DNA of 64,000 nucleotides from Devosia litorisediminis (GTDB taxonomy: Bacteria > Pseudomonadota > Alphaproteobacteria > Rhizobiales > Devosiaceae), in NCBI RefSeq assembly GCF_018334155.1, contig NZ_JAGXTP010000001.1, positions 1,426,001 to 1,490,000 on the forward strand, read 5' to 3'. The notes beneath the pieces are model-generated. The model did not search any database. It was not told the origin of the DNA and saw only the letters and a program-made list of their open reading frames with translations. Both the position numbers and the translations under genes were made by a program. Within the stretch, counting starts at the first letter, position 1. Every line of letters begins with the position of its first letter. Shown one piece after another: positions 8,345 through 18,109 of the stretch.

Positions 8345-10678
8345 ATGAGTGACATAGCCACGATCGAGGACGAGCCAGAGCGCATCTCACACGATGCCGG
8401 CAAGAGTGCGCGCGCGCCATTGTTCAACATGCGGAACAATCGGCCCCTTCGCGTGCTGGGCTTTGTCGTGGTCGTTGCATCGGTGCTGATGTCCTCGATC
8501 TCGTTCCTGATCCTGTCGGGCACCACCAATATCGAGCCATCGACCACAGTGTGGACGGTAATCTGGATTGTCACCGGCGTGCTGGTGCTGCTGGTGATCG
8601 CACTGGTGGTCACCGAAGCGGCGTTGCTGTTCCAGGCGCGCATGCGCAAGCAGGCCGGCGCGGGGATGCAGATCCGCATGGTGACGATGTTTGCCCTGGT
8701 CGCGGCCATTCCTGCGGCAATCGTTGCCGTGGTGGCGACAATCGCACTCAATCAGGGGCTGGATCAGTGGTTCAGCGAGCGCACACGCGCCATGGTTGAG
8801 AGCTCGCGGCTGGTCGCCCGCTCCTACATGCTCGAGCACGCTCAGGTGCTGCGCGATGATATCATCTGGACGGCGACCGAGCTGGAACAGGCTAAGGATA
8901 CCTACGACAGTGATCCCGAGCGGTTTCAGCGTATTCTGACCGCGCTGGCCGTGACCCGGTCATTGCCCTTTACCTCGCTGGTCAACGGGCAGGGGGAGAC
9001 CCTGGCCCGGGCGCAGATCGCGGTGCAGGGGGCCTATCCCAAATTGCCCGAGGGGATCACGGTCGGGCTGGTCGAGGGCATCCCGGCGGCCATTGCACCG
9101 GGGCGGGTCAATCTGGTCGGCTCTGTGATCAAGCTGCGTGGCTATGACGACACGTTCCTGTTCGTGGCGCGACCGGTCGAAGCCGAAGTGCTCGAATATA
9201 TGCGGCTGACCGACGAGAACATCACTGAGTACCGGCAATACGCCTCGAACCGGCTGGTGTTTCAGATCACCTTCACCATCATGTATGTCGGTCTGGCCGT
9301 GGTGCTGCTGCTGGCAGCGCTGTGGATCGGTATTGCGCTCGCCAACCGGTTTGTTGATCCCATTCGAAACCTGATGATTGCTTCGACACGGGTGCGTGGT
9401 GGTGATCTTGATGTGCAGGTTCCGGTGCAGGAAGGCAAGGGTGATCTGCGCGATTTGTCTAACGGTTTCAACCTCATGACGCTGCAACTTAAACATCAGC
9501 GTGAGGCACTTCTGGCTGCCAATGAAATGAACGAGAAGCGGCGACAGTTCACCGAGGCCGTGGTGGAAGGTGTGTCTGCGGGCATTATCGGACTGGACCC
9601 GTTTGGTACGGTGACGCTGGTCAATGCCCGGGCCTGCGAGATGCTGGAGCGCGACGAAATCGGACTGATGGGGGAGCGGATCGAAGTGGCAATGCCGCAG
9701 CTGGCGCCCATTCTGGAGCGGGCGCGCTCGGCGCGGCGTGGTCAGGTACGCGACCAGATTCATCTGGGCAATGAAACCGACCGCCGCACCTATCAGGTGC
9801 AGCTGACCCGCGAGGGTTCGATTACCGAGTCCAAGGGCTATGTGTTGACCTTTGACGACATTACCGATCTTGAGTCAGCGCAGCGCACCAGTGCCTGGGC
9901 CGACGTGGCGCGGCGCATTGCACACGAGATCAAGAACCCGCTGACTCCCATTCAGCTATCGGCCGAACGCCTGCGGCGCCGCTATGGCTCCAAGCTGGAG
10001 GATGATCGCGAGGTGTTCGACAAATGCATCAACACCATTGTGCGGCAGGTGGGCGATATCGGACGTATGGTCGACGAGTTCTCGGCCTTTGCCCGCATGC
10101 CTGAAGCGGCGCCGGAGATCTCGGATCTGTCCGATATCGTGCGCCAGGCGGTGTTCCTGGAAAGCGTGCGGCTGCCCGAAATCACCATTGAAACCACGCT
10201 GCCCGAGGAGGCGATCTATGCCTGGTGCGATAACCGGCTGATTTCGCAGACGCTGACCAATCTGATCAAAAATGCCGTGGAGGCATTCGAGATGGTTGAT
10301 CGCAGCGAGGATCTGCAGCCCAGGATTCTTGTGGACGGGCATATTGAAGGCAATCATGCCCGGGTTTCAGTGTCCGATAATGGCAAGGGCTGGCCCAAGG
10401 AAAACCGGCAACGGCTGCTTGAGCCCTATATGACCACCCGCGAAAAGGGCACCGGTCTGGGTCTGGCGATCGTTGCCCGGATCATCGAGCAGCATGGCGG
10501 CATCGTCGAGCTGGTTGACGCCGAACCCGATGCAACCGGGCGCATCGGCGCCTGCGTTACGTTCACACTGCCTTTGCAGTCTCCCATCAAGACGTCAGCG
10601 GCAGAGGAGGGGGCTGAGTCGCCCGCTCAATCTGCCCAACAGGAGGAGTCGCTCATTTCAGCGGCTGATCAGAAGTAA
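8345..10678 (+). CDS. ntrY: Membrane nitrogen sensor histidine kinase NtrY
   Basis: A roughly 777-residue membrane kinase. Three hydrophobic segments lie near the N-terminus (VVVVASVLMSSISFLIL, WIVTGVLVLLVIALVV, FALVAAIPAAIVAVVATIAL). A periplasmic loop follows, then a fourth segment, a HAMP linker (ANRFVDPIRNLM), a PAS domain, and the kinase core with [19 protein letters not shown] and an ATPase domain ending in GTGLGLAIV. It pairs with NtrX and is linked to nitrogen, redox and envelope control in alphaproteobacteria. ATG 8345 is preferred; ATG 8324 in frame is possible and neither has an ideal ribosome site. The TAA overlaps the ntrX ATG. Confidence 0.95.
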   Translation: MSDIATIEDEPERISHDAGKSARAPLFNMRNNRPLRVLGFVVVVASVLMSSISFLILSGTTNIEPSTTVWTVIWIVTGVLVLLVIALVVTEAALLFQARMRKQAGAGMQIRMVTMFALVAAIPAAIVAVVATIALNQGLDQWFSERTRAMVESSRLVARSYMLEHAQVLRDDIIWTATELEQAKDTYDSDPERFQRILTALAVTRSLPFTSLVNGQGETLARAQIAVQGAYPKLPEGITVGLVEGIPAAIAPGRVNLVGSVIKLRGYDDTFLFVARPVEAEVLEYMRLTDENITEYRQYASNRLVFQITFTIMYVGLAVVLLLAALWIGIALANRFVDPIRNLMIASTRVRGGDLDVQVPVQEGKGDLRDLSNGFNLMTLQLKHQREALLAANEMNEKRRQFTEAVVEGVSAGIIGLDPFGTVTLVNARACEMLERDEIGLMGERIEVAMPQLAPILERARSARRGQVRDQIHLGNETDRRTYQVQLTREGSITESKGYVLTFDDITDLESAQRTSAWADVARRIAHEIKNPLTPIQLSAERLRRRYGSKLEDDREVFDKCINTIVRQVGDIGRMVDEFSAFARMPEAAPEISDLSDIVRQAVFLESVRLPEITIETTLPEEAIYAWCDNRLISQTLTNLIKNAVEAFEMVDRSEDLQPRILVDGHIEGNHARVSVSDNGKGWPKENRQRLLEPYMTTREKGTGLGLAIVARIIEQHGGIVELVDAEPDATGRIGACVTFTLPLQSPIKTSAAEEGAESPAQSAQQEESLISAADQK

Positions 10679-12060
10679 TGGCACTCGATATTTTGATCAT
10701 CGACGACGAAGACGATATCCGCGATCTGATCGCCGGCATTCTGGAGGATGAGGGTTTTGAGGCGCGGCAGGCGCACGATGCCGATAGCGGGCTGAATGAA
10801 ATTGCCCGTCGCCGGCCCAGCCTGGTGTTTCTCGACATCTGGATGCAGGGGTCGCGGCTCGACGGGTTGCAGCTGCTTGATGTGTTTCAGAGCCAGCACC
10901 CCGACATGCCGGTGGTGATGATTTCGGGTCATGGCAATGTGGAGACCGCCGTGTCGGCGATCCGGCGCGGCGCGTATGACTACATTGAAAAGCCGTTCAA
11001 GATTGATCGCCTGTTGCACATTACCCAGCGTGCCATGGAGGCGACGCGCCTGCGCACCGAAGTGGCCGAACTCAAGGAGCGGTCGGCCACCAAGAGCGCA
11101 GACATGGTGGGAACGTCCACGGCGCTGCAGAACGTCAAAGGCATTATTGAGAAATCGGCGCCGACCAATTCGCGGATATTCATTTCCGGCCCATCGGGAG
11201 CGGGCAAGGGACTGGTAGCGCGGCTGATCCATCACCGTAGTCCGCGCGCTGAATCGCCGTTTATCGAGATCAATGCGTCGCTCTATGCACCCGAGGAAGT
11301 GCCGGTCGTGCTGTTCGGGCGCGAAACGCGCGACAAGAGCGGCATTCTCAATGTCGAGGTCGGTGCACTGGAGCGTGCGCATGGCGGCACGCTGTATCTG
11401 TCTGAGGTGACGACACTGCCGGCCCAGACGCAGGCAGCACTACTGCGCACGCTGGTGGAAAACCGGTTCAACCGGGTGGGCGGTACCCAGGCCGTGCCGA
11501 TTGACGTGCGGATCATCGCCTCAAGTTCGCAGAACGTGGCGGCGCAGGTGGAAAGCGGAGAATTCCGCTCCGATCTGTTCCATCGCCTGTCGATCGTGCC
11601 ATTGCCGCTGATCCCGCTCAAGGAGCGTCGCGAAGACGTGCCACCGCTGGTCAACGTGTTCATCGAACAGGTGGCGCGGATGCACAATCTGCAGCGTCTG
11701 GTGGTGGGTGATGATGCGATGGCCGTGTTGCAGGCCCAGGAATGGCCCGGCAATGCGCGGCAATTGCGCAATTCCATCGAGCGGTTGCTGATCCTGATGA
11801 AGGACCAGCAACCTGAGGATGGCGTGATTACCGCCGCCATGCTGCCATCGGACATTGGCGAGGTGCTGCCAACCGTCGGTGATACCGATGCCTCGGCCCA
11901 TCTGATGAGCCTGCCCTTGCGTGAGGCCCGCGAAGTGTTCGAACGGCAATATCTGCTGGCACAGATTGAACGGTTCGGGGGTAATATCTCCAAAACTGCC
12001 GAATTTGTGGGGATGGAGCGCAGTGCTTTGCACCGCAAGATCAAGTCGCTGGGTCTCTAG
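10678..12060 (+). CDS. ntrX: Response regulator NtrX
   Basis: A 460-residue NtrC-like regulator. The receiver domain has D53 (FLDIWM). The AAA+ domain has Walker A GPSGAGKG, and the C-terminal Fis-type helix reads KTAEFVGMERSALHRKI. The GAFTGA loop needed to contact sigma-54 is missing: the equivalent region reads GRETRDKSGILNVEVGALE. This is typical of alphaproteobacterial NtrX, which is thought to act with sigma-70 or as a repressor. The start overlaps the ntrY stop by one base. hfq follows after 183 nt. Confidence 0.96.
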   Translation: MALDILIIDDEDDIRDLIAGILEDEGFEARQAHDADSGLNEIARRRPSLVFLDIWMQGSRLDGLQLLDVFQSQHPDMPVVMISGHGNVETAVSAIRRGAYDYIEKPFKIDRLLHITQRAMEATRLRTEVAELKERSATKSADMVGTSTALQNVKGIIEKSAPTNSRIFISGPSGAGKGLVARLIHHRSPRAESPFIEINASLYAPEEVPVVLFGRETRDKSGILNVEVGALERAHGGTLYLSEVTTLPAQTQAALLRTLVENRFNRVGGTQAVPIDVRIIASSSQNVAAQVESGEFRSDLFHRLSIVPLPLIPLKERREDVPPLVNVFIEQVARMHNLQRLVVGDDAMAVLQAQEWPGNARQLRNSIERLLILMKDQQPEDGVITAAMLPSDIGEVLPTVGDTDASAHLMSLPLREAREVFERQYLLAQIERFGGNISKTAEFVGMERSALHRKIKSLGL

Positions 12061-12243
12061 ACAAGGCCCAATTTTTAGACCCGGCCATGCAGTTGGTCGG
12101 GTAGGCACGAAAATGCATCTGTGCCATAGTGCTTAATGTGTGGTGAATGCACACCGGTGCGGACTGGGCGGCAGTTCGATTGCCGGTAGGCGAGCAAGCG
12201 CAACGACAACAGCGACAAGCAATGCCGCGAATTAGAGGCCTCA

Positions 12244-12495
12244 ATGCCCAGCGAAAAGCAGCAAAACCTGCAGGATTCCTTTCTCAATCACGTGCGCAAG
12301 CAGAAGGTGCCAGTCACGATCTTCCTCGTGAATGGCGTCAAATTGCAGGGCGTGATTACCTGGTTCGACAATTTCTGCCTGCTGCTGCGCCGTGATGCGC
12401 AGTCGCAGTTGGTCTACAAGCATGCTATCTCGACCATTATGCCGGGGGCACCGATCCAGCTGTTCGATCCCGAGCAGAACCAAGACAGCGACTAA
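12244..12495 (+). CDS. hfq: RNA chaperone Hfq
   Basis: An 83-residue Sm-like protein forming a hexamer that pairs small RNAs with mRNAs. The Sm1 region ([29 protein letters not shown]) and Sm2 signature YKHAIST are complete. A short acidic tail (DPEQNQDSD) replaces the long tail of enterobacterial Hfq, as usual in rhizobia. It follows ntrX after 183 nt and precedes hflX by 9 nt. The hfq-hflX pairing is widely conserved. Confidence 0.98.
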   Translation: MPSEKQQNLQDSFLNHVRKQKVPVTIFLVNGVKLQGVITWFDNFCLLLRRDAQSQLVYKHAISTIMPGAPIQLFDPEQNQDSD

Positions 12496-12504
12496 CGAGT
12501 TTTT

Positions 12505-13878
12505 ATGAGCGAATTCGACGATGAAGGGGCCGTCCAGAAGGGCGGCCCAAAGGCGTTTATTGACCAGCGAGACCAGCCATTTCGGGTGGGCATTGTTGTG
12601 CCGGATGTGCGCGGGCATTTTTCGCAGCACTCCATTGAAGCGCGACAGGCCGAATTTGAGGGACTGGCCGGGGCCATCGGCCTGGACGTTCAGTTCTCCG
12701 AAGTGGTCAAGGTGCGCGAGATCAAGCCGGCGACGTTTATCGGTGGCGGTCACACCGAAACGCTGGCCGGCAAGGTCAAGGAAGACAAGATTGACCTGTT
12801 GCTGATCGATGCGCAGCTGACTGCCATTCAGCAGCGCAATCTGGAGAAGGAAACCGCGGCCAAGGTGCTGGACCGGACCGGGTTGATCCTTGAAATCTTT
12901 GGCGACCGGGCTGCCACGCGTGAAGGTGTGTTGCAGGTCGAGTTGGCGCATCTGAACTATCAGAAGGGTCGTCTGGTACGGTCCTGGACCCACCTTGAAC
13001 GCCAGCGCGGCAGTGGCGGCAGCGGCTTTATGGGTGGCCCTGGTGAAACCCAGATTGAAAGCGATCGACGCCAGATCATGGATCGTATCGTGCTGCTTGA
13101 AGACCGACTGGAGAAGGTCAAAAAGACCCGCATGCAGCAGCGTTCGCAGCGCGAAGGCACACCGATCGTGGCGCTGGTGGGCTACACCAATGCTGGTAAA
13201 TCAAGCCTGTTCAACGCGATGACGCGCTCGGAAGTGTTTGCCAAGGACCTGCTGTTCGCGACGCTGGACACCACGGTGCGCAAGCTGGCGCTGCCGCATG
13301 GGCGCGAGATCATGCTCAGTGACACGGTGGGCTTTGTGGCAGACCTGCCAACCGATCTGGTGGCCGCTTTCCGCGCGACGCTGGAAGAGGTGATCGACGC
13401 CGATGTGATCCTGCACGCGCGCGACATAGCCAACCCGGACCATCTGGCCCAGGCGCAGGACGTTATCAGTGTGCTGGGCGATCTGGGCGTGCTGGCCGAA
13501 ACCACGCCGATCATTGAGGTGTGGAACAAGATCGACCTGTTGGGGCAGGGCGGTCTGGCGCTCGAAGACGCGCTGGCCAGTATTGCGCCGGCCAGCAAGG
13601 TTGCCGCCGTTGTGCCGGTTTCCGCGCTAACCGGGCAGGGGCTTGATGCGCTGGCGTTGGCGGTCGAGACGGCACTGGGCGAAAAAAGCCGCAGCTATCA
13701 CGTGCATGTGCCGCATAGCGCCGGTGGCGATATTGGCTGGCTGCATTCGCATACCGAAGTGATTTCGCGCGACGAACCCACCGAGCAGGGCACCGGATTC
13801 ATGGTGCGGGTCGAGCCACGCCACAAGACGGCGTTCCTGGAACGCTTCAACGGCCGGATCGACAGCTCAGACGCCTAG
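12505..13878 (+). CDS. hflX: Ribosome-splitting GTPase HflX
   Basis: A 457-residue GTPase that binds the 50S subunit and rescues stalled or heat-damaged ribosomes. The HflX N-terminal domain comes first, then a glycine-rich linker (GSGGSGFMGGPGETQIE) with a following coiled helix. The G domain has G1 GYTNAGKSSLFN, G3 DTVGF and G4 NKID. Length is normal for the family. It is probably co-transcribed with hfq. Its TAG stop overlaps the mazG stop on the opposite strand through a shared CTAG. Confidence 0.96.
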   Translation: MSEFDDEGAVQKGGPKAFIDQRDQPFRVGIVVPDVRGHFSQHSIEARQAEFEGLAGAIGLDVQFSEVVKVREIKPATFIGGGHTETLAGKVKEDKIDLLLIDAQLTAIQQRNLEKETAAKVLDRTGLILEIFGDRAATREGVLQVELAHLNYQKGRLVRSWTHLERQRGSGGSGFMGGPGETQIESDRRQIMDRIVLLEDRLEKVKKTRMQQRSQREGTPIVALVGYTNAGKSSLFNAMTRSEVFAKDLLFATLDTTVRKLALPHGREIMLSDTVGFVADLPTDLVAAFRATLEEVIDADVILHARDIANPDHLAQAQDVISVLGDLGVLAETTPIIEVWNKIDLLGQGGLALEDALASIAPASKVAAVVPVSALTGQGLDALALAVETALGEKSRSYHVHVPHSAGGDIGWLHSHTEVISRDEPTEQGTGFMVRVEPRHKTAFLERFNGRIDSSDA

Positions 13879-14684
13879 AGCTTGTCGGCGGCGCGGATTT
13901 CATTCCAGTAGCCGTCCAGGCGGTCGAGCCCGGCATCCTTGGGGTCAACGCCATCTTCTCGGCAGCGCTGCTCGACGTGATGAAAGCGGCGGGTGAACTT
14001 GAAGTTGGCGTCGCGCAGGGCGCCCTCGGCATCGACACCGGCCTGACGGGCCAGATTGGCGACAGCAAACAGCAGGTCGCCAATTTCCTCGTGCACCGCC
14101 GCCTGATCCTGACGCTGGTGCGCTTCGCTCACTTCGGCCAGTTCCTCGGCGACCTTGGCCTGCACTGACGCGAAATCGGGCCAGTCAAAGCCCACTTTGG
14201 CCGCGCGCTTGGTAAGCTTTTCGGCACGGGCCAAAGCCGGCAGGACATGGGGCACATCGTCAAGAAGGGAAGGGGTGATATCACCCTTGCGGGCCGCTTT
14301 GGCGGCGCGCTCCTCGACCTTGATGGCTTCCCAGCGACCTTTGGCCATTTCAGCGCCCTGAGCGGCGTCTTCCCCAAATACGTGTGGATGGCGGCGGATC
14401 AGTTTCTGGGTGATGCCGTAGATGACGTCACCAATGTCGAAATGGCCAGCCTCGGTGGCCATCTGGGCGTGGTAGATCGGCTGCAACAGCAAGTCGCCCA
14501 GTTCCTCGCGCAGATCATCATAATCTTCGCGCTCGATAGCGTCTGAAACCTCATAGGCTTCCTCGATCGTATAGTGGCGAATGCTGGAGAAATCCTGCTC
14601 CAGATCCCATGGGCAGCCACCATCGGGGTTACGCAGGGCGGCCATGATTTCGATCAGGCGTGAGATGTCGCGTGAGGGCTGCAT
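13875..14684 (-). CDS. mazG: Nucleoside triphosphate pyrophosphohydrolase MazG
   Basis: An all-alpha NTP pyrophosphatase that hydrolyses NTPs and dNTPs to monophosphates. Two MazG-type repeats are visible. The first has CPWD, EEAYEVSDAIE and the EELGDLLLQ metal motif. The second has VAEELAEVSEA and EEIGDLLFAVANLAR. I place the start at ATG 14684 (269 aa, MQPSRDISRLIEIM), the normal family N-terminus; an upstream ATG at 14816 adds 44 residues of no recognisable sequence. It converges on hflX with a 4-base overlap of the stops. Confidence 0.94.
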   Translation of the reverse strand: MQPSRDISRLIEIMAALRNPDGGCPWDLEQDFSSIRHYTIEEAYEVSDAIEREDYDDLREELGDLLLQPIYHAQMATEAGHFDIGDVIYGITQKLIRRHPHVFGEDAAQGAEMAKGRWEAIKVEERAAKAARKGDITPSLLDDVPHVLPALARAEKLTKRAAKVGFDWPDFASVQAKVAEELAEVSEAHQRQDQAAVHEEIGDLLFAVANLARQAGVDAEGALRDANFKFTRRFHHVEQRCREDGVDPKDAGLDRLDGYWNEIRAADKL

Positions 14685-15112
14685 GGGGACGCTTTCACTG
14701 GCTTTGGAATCACAAAGCGACGGTAACGCGTCGAGGACGGTGATGTCGCCAACCTTGCCGGGTGGTGCGGGCGAAAATTGCCGCTGTGCAGTTGCCAAGC
14801 CTGATTGTTTCGCCACGACTCCCGGTTTTCAGGGCCTGCGTGCTGACATGCAAATTGCTCAGTTGCTCACAGGTTCCAACCCGCTATGACCACGCTGACA
14901 CCGGCAAGGAATGTCGGGCGTTCGATGCGCGGCGGGCACAGATCCAGTCCGTAGTGCCGCGCTGTCGCGTCTAATCGGACAGTTCCGTACGGGCACAGTT
15001 AGGTGATGGGGTCGGTGGCGTCACCGGGGTCAACAATTCGGCCTGAGCGCAAGAGTAGTAACAGGTGACCGGGCGTGCATACCGGGCACATAATTCAGAT
15101 ACCCGTTATTCG

Positions 15113-15128
15113 CATAATATATATTATG
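15113..15128. repeat. AT-rich perfect palindrome
   Basis: CATAATATATATTATG is a perfect 16-nt palindrome in an otherwise GC-rich region, 172 nt upstream of the F420-dependent dehydrogenase. It could be a second regulator site or an AT-rich promoter element; nothing shows which. Confidence 0.45.
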
Positions 15129-15220
15129 GAACTTATACGGATTTGAAAACGGCCCAGAAGGCAGCAATTTGCGTGGCTTTTTATCAGTTCGTGCCAAAAT
15201 GTACGAATCCGATGGACAGA

Positions 15221-15238
15221 TTTGACCGTTTGGTCAAA
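15221..15238. promoter_or_regulatory. Putative operator 1 of the F420 island
   Basis: TTTGACCGTTTGGTCAAA has two perfect 7-bp arms around a 4-nt centre, 46 nt before the GTG start of the F420-dependent dehydrogenase. The same arms, with one changed base, recur at 19960-19977 before the other F420-type oxidoreductase. The symmetry and size fit a TetR- or MarR-type dimer. The regulator is not in this window. Confidence 0.65.
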
Positions 15239-15284
15239 ACTCGCTGCCACGACATGACCAGCCATGGCTGCCAAGGAGGACGAT

Positions 15285-16295
15285 GTGCGTTTCGGATACA
15301 AGGCTTCTGCTGAGCAATTCGCGCCCAACACGTTGCTGAAATTCGCCATCGAGGCCGAGCAAGCCGGGTTCGACTCGGTGTTTGTCAGCGATCACTTTCA
15401 GCCCTGGAAGCATACCGACGGCCATGCGCCGTTCGCACCCGCCTGGATGGCCGCGGTGCTGGCCAAGACCGAACGGATCATATTGGGCACGTCGGTGCTG
15501 ACACCGACATTCCGCCTGCATCCGTCGGTTGTGGCGCATGCCTTTGGTACGTTGGGTTCGATGTTTCCCGGCCGGGTCATTCTGGGCGTCGGTACCGGCG
15601 AGTCGCTCAACGAGGTGCCATCGACCGGCATGGTTTGGCCCGAACTCAAGGAACGGTCGGCCCGTATGCGCGAAGCTGTGGCCTTGATCCGACAGCTGTG
15701 GAGCGAGGACCGCGTGACGTTCGAGGGCGAATACTACAAGACGCAGAACGCCACGATCTATGACAAGCCCGACGAAATGGTGCCGATCTATCTGGCCGCT
15801 GGCGGGCCTTTGAACGCGAAATATGCTGGCCGCGCCGGCGACGGTTTCATCTGTACATCAGGCAAGGGCGAAGAGCTTTACGTCGACAAACTGCTGCCCA
15901 ATGTGGCGCTTGGCCGCGAAGAATCCGCGTTGGCTGACAAGCCTTTCGAGCGGATGATTGAAGTGAAAGTCTCGTTCGATACCGATCCTGAGGCGGCGCT
16001 GGAGAACACGCGTGGCTGGGCGGCGCTATCGCTGACGGCGGAGGAAAAACACTCGATCGAAGATCCTGCGGAAATGGAGCGCCTCGCGTCCGAACTGCCG
16101 ATTGAGCGTATTGCGAAGCGCTGGATCGTCTCGAGCGATCCGGATGAGCATGTGAGCGCCATCAAGACCTATATGGATTATGGCTTTGATCATCTGGTAT
16201 TCCATGCACCAGGTGATGATCAGAGCCGCTTCCTGGCGCTCTATGCCAAGGAAATTCTGCCGCGCTTGCGCGCATTGGCGCCAGCCGGGCAGTAG
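15285..16295 (+). CDS. fgd: F420-dependent glucose-6-phosphate dehydrogenase
   Basis: A 336-residue luciferase-like TIM-barrel enzyme oxidising glucose 6-phosphate to 6-phosphogluconolactone while reducing F420 to F420H2. It shares long identical runs with the mycobacterial enzyme ([41 protein letters not shown]). Catalytic H37, W41 and E106 align with His40, Trp44 and Glu109 of M. tuberculosis FGD. The phosphate-binding K194, K255 and R279 align with Lys198, Lys259 and Arg283. GTG 15285 is chosen: AAGGAGG lies five bases upstream and the protein then starts like its relatives. cofE follows after 28 nt. Confidence 0.93.
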   Translation: MRFGYKASAEQFAPNTLLKFAIEAEQAGFDSVFVSDHFQPWKHTDGHAPFAPAWMAAVLAKTERIILGTSVLTPTFRLHPSVVAHAFGTLGSMFPGRVILGVGTGESLNEVPSTGMVWPELKERSARMREAVALIRQLWSEDRVTFEGEYYKTQNATIYDKPDEMVPIYLAAGGPLNAKYAGRAGDGFICTSGKGEELYVDKLLPNVALGREESALADKPFERMIEVKVSFDTDPEAALENTRGWAALSLTAEEKHSIEDPAEMERLASELPIERIAKRWIVSSDPDEHVSAIKTYMDYGFDHLVFHAPGDDQSRFLALYAKEILPRLRALAPAGQ

Positions 16296-16323
16296 CCCCC
16301 TGCCCTCGATACGGGACGATGCG

Positions 16324-17160
16324 ATGAGTTTGCCGCGATTTACGGTGTGGGGCGTTACTGGTGTCCCCGAAATTGGTGCCGGTGATGATCTGGTCAGCCA
16401 CATCCTGCAGGCCGTCGCCGCGCAGGAAGCGGACGATCCAGAAGCAGCACTGCGCGATGGCGATATTCTGGTGGTGACCAGCAAGATCGTTTCCAAGGCG
16501 GAAGGTCGGCAATTTCCTGCCGCGGATCGCGAGAAGGTCATTGCGCAGGATACGGTGCGCGTCGTGGCCGAGCGCGTGCATCCCGGTGGCGTGACGCAGA
16601 TCGTCGAGACCCGTCATGGCCTGATCATGGCTGCTGCAGGCGTGGATACGTCCAATGTGCCTGATGGAATTGCCCTGCGGCTGCCAGAGGATCCCGATGC
16701 TTCGGCACGGGCGATGTGTGCTGGCCTACGGGAGCGCCTGGGGATCACGCTTGGCCTCATCATCACCGACACCATGGGGCGGCCTTGGCGCGTCGGTCAG
16801 ACCGATGTGGCTATTGGCGCTGCTGGCGTGATGGTTACAGATGACATGCGCGGCGGCGTCGATGCCAATGGGCGTCCGTTGCAGGTGACCATTACAGTGT
16901 TGGCTGATGAACTGGCCGGCGCCACCGATCTGGTCAAGGGCAAGGCCACAGGCATTCCCATTGCCGTGGTGCGCGGTTTGGGTCGTCTGGTCACCGATGT
17001 CGATGCGCCTGGCGCCCGTACGCTGGTGCGTTCGGTCGATGATGACATGTTCCGCTTTGGCTCTGCCGAGGCTTATCGCCTGGGTTATGAAGCCGCGCTG
17101 GCCGAGCTGCGCGATGGCGGCCAGACCACCTCAAAACGCGTCAAACAACGGCAGGATTAA
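16324..17160 (+). CDS. cofE: Coenzyme F420-0:L-glutamate ligase
   Basis: A GTP-dependent ligase adding glutamates to F420-0, the last step of F420 synthesis. The 278-residue length matches the single-domain CofE form rather than the two-domain FbiB. Family segments are [18 protein letters not shown] near 45, the [19 protein letters not shown] block in the middle, and [10 protein letters not shown] near the C-terminus. The start is ATG 16324; in-frame codons upstream lie inside fgd. It is the second gene of the apparent fgd-cofE-ABC operon. No cofC, cofD, cofG or cofH homologue is in the window. Confidence 0.92.
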   Translation: MSLPRFTVWGVTGVPEIGAGDDLVSHILQAVAAQEADDPEAALRDGDILVVTSKIVSKAEGRQFPAADREKVIAQDTVRVVAERVHPGGVTQIVETRHGLIMAAAGVDTSNVPDGIALRLPEDPDASARAMCAGLRERLGITLGLIITDTMGRPWRVGQTDVAIGAAGVMVTDDMRGGVDANGRPLQVTITVLADELAGATDLVKGKATGIPIAVVRGLGRLVTDVDAPGARTLVRSVDDDMFRFGSAEAYRLGYEAALAELRDGGQTTSKRVKQRQD

Positions 17161-17164
17161 AGCC

Positions 17165-18109
17165 ATGCGTGCCTCTTTTCTCGCGGCATTTGCCGCCGTG
17201 TCGCTGTCTGCCGCGCCAGTGCTGGCCCAGACCAGCTATCCCTTGAGCATCGAGAACTGCGGCGTGTCCGTCGTGTTCGACGCAGCGCCCAAGCGCGTGG
17301 TGACGATCAAGTCGACAGCCACCGAAATGTTGCTGGCCCTTGGTCTGGGTAACAGGATTGTCGGCGTGGGTTTTCAGGATGGTCCGGTGCCACAGGCCTG
17401 GGCGGTCGGCGCTGGGGCGCTGCCGGTGCTGGCTGAAAAGCTGCCATCGCAGGAAGTGGTGCTCGAAGTGGAGCCCGACCTCATCTATGGCGGCTGGGAA
17501 AGCAATTTTGCGGCGGACGGCGCTGGCGAACGGGCCAGCCTGGCCAGCCTGGGTGTCGCCAGTTATGTCTCGCCGGCTGCCTGTCGCTCGATCAAGCCGG
17601 CCAAGCTGAGCTTTGACGGCCTGTTTGCCGATATCGCCGAGATGGGCGCGATATTTGATGCATCTTCGGCAGCAGACGCGCTGATTGCCGAACAGCAGGA
17701 AGCACTCGCCGCCATCCCCGCCGACGATCGTGGGCTGAGCGTGCTGTGGTATTCGTCAGGCACCAAGGCGCCCTATGTCGGAGCGGGCAGCAATGCGCCG
17801 GCCATGATGATGGCAGCGCTGGGACTGAACAATATCATGGGTGATGTCGACGAAGGCTGGGTTTCGGCCAGCTGGGAAGCCATTGTCGATGCCAATCCCG
17901 ACGTGATCATCCTGGTTGATGCGGCGTGGAATTCGGTGGACCAAAAGAAGCAATTGCTCGCCGAGAATCCGATTACCAGTCAGCTCGATGCGGTCATTCA
18001 CGAGCGGTACCTTGTGGTGCCGTTCCCGGCCTCCGAGGCCGGGGTGCGCAATGTCGGGGCGACAGCCGATATGGCGGCGCAACTGGCGGCGTTGTCCTTC
18101 TTAAAATGA
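17165..18109 (+). CDS. Periplasmic binding protein of the putative F420-0 ABC transporter
   Basis: A 314-residue class III (BtuF/FhuD-like) binding protein. The first 21 residues form a Sec signal peptide with a likely cut after VLA (MRASFLAAFAAVSLSAAPVLA). There is no lipobox cysteine, so it should be free in the periplasm. The domain opening APKRVVTIKSTATEMLLALGLG and the EVEPDLIYGGWES and NPDVIILVDAAW segments are typical. Position directly after cofE (4-nt gap) and before matching permease and ATPase genes points to F420-0 or a related deazaflavin as ligand. A vitamin B12 or siderophore ligand cannot be excluded by sequence. Confidence 0.8.
   Translation: MRASFLAAFAAVSLSAAPVLAQTSYPLSIENCGVSVVFDAAPKRVVTIKSTATEMLLALGLGNRIVGVGFQDGPVPQAWAVGAGALPVLAEKLPSQEVVLEVEPDLIYGGWESNFAADGAGERASLASLGVASYVSPAACRSIKPAKLSFDGLFADIAEMGAIFDASSAADALIAEQQEALAAIPADDRGLSVLWYSSGTKAPYVGAGSNAPAMMMAALGLNNIMGDVDEGWVSASWEAIVDANPDVIILVDAAWNSVDQKKQLLAENPITSQLDAVIHERYLVVPFPASEAGVRNVGATADMAAQLAALSFLK

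Larger units (their letters stand above)
14685..15284. other. 600-nt divergent intergenic region between mazG and the F420 island
   Basis: No gene is recognised here. GC content falls visibly around 15090-15215. The region holds an AT-rich perfect palindrome at 15113-15128 and the TTTGACC palindrome at 15221-15238, both annotated separately. It must contain the promoter for the F420 operon, but I could not fix a clear -35/-10 pair. Confidence 0.5.
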
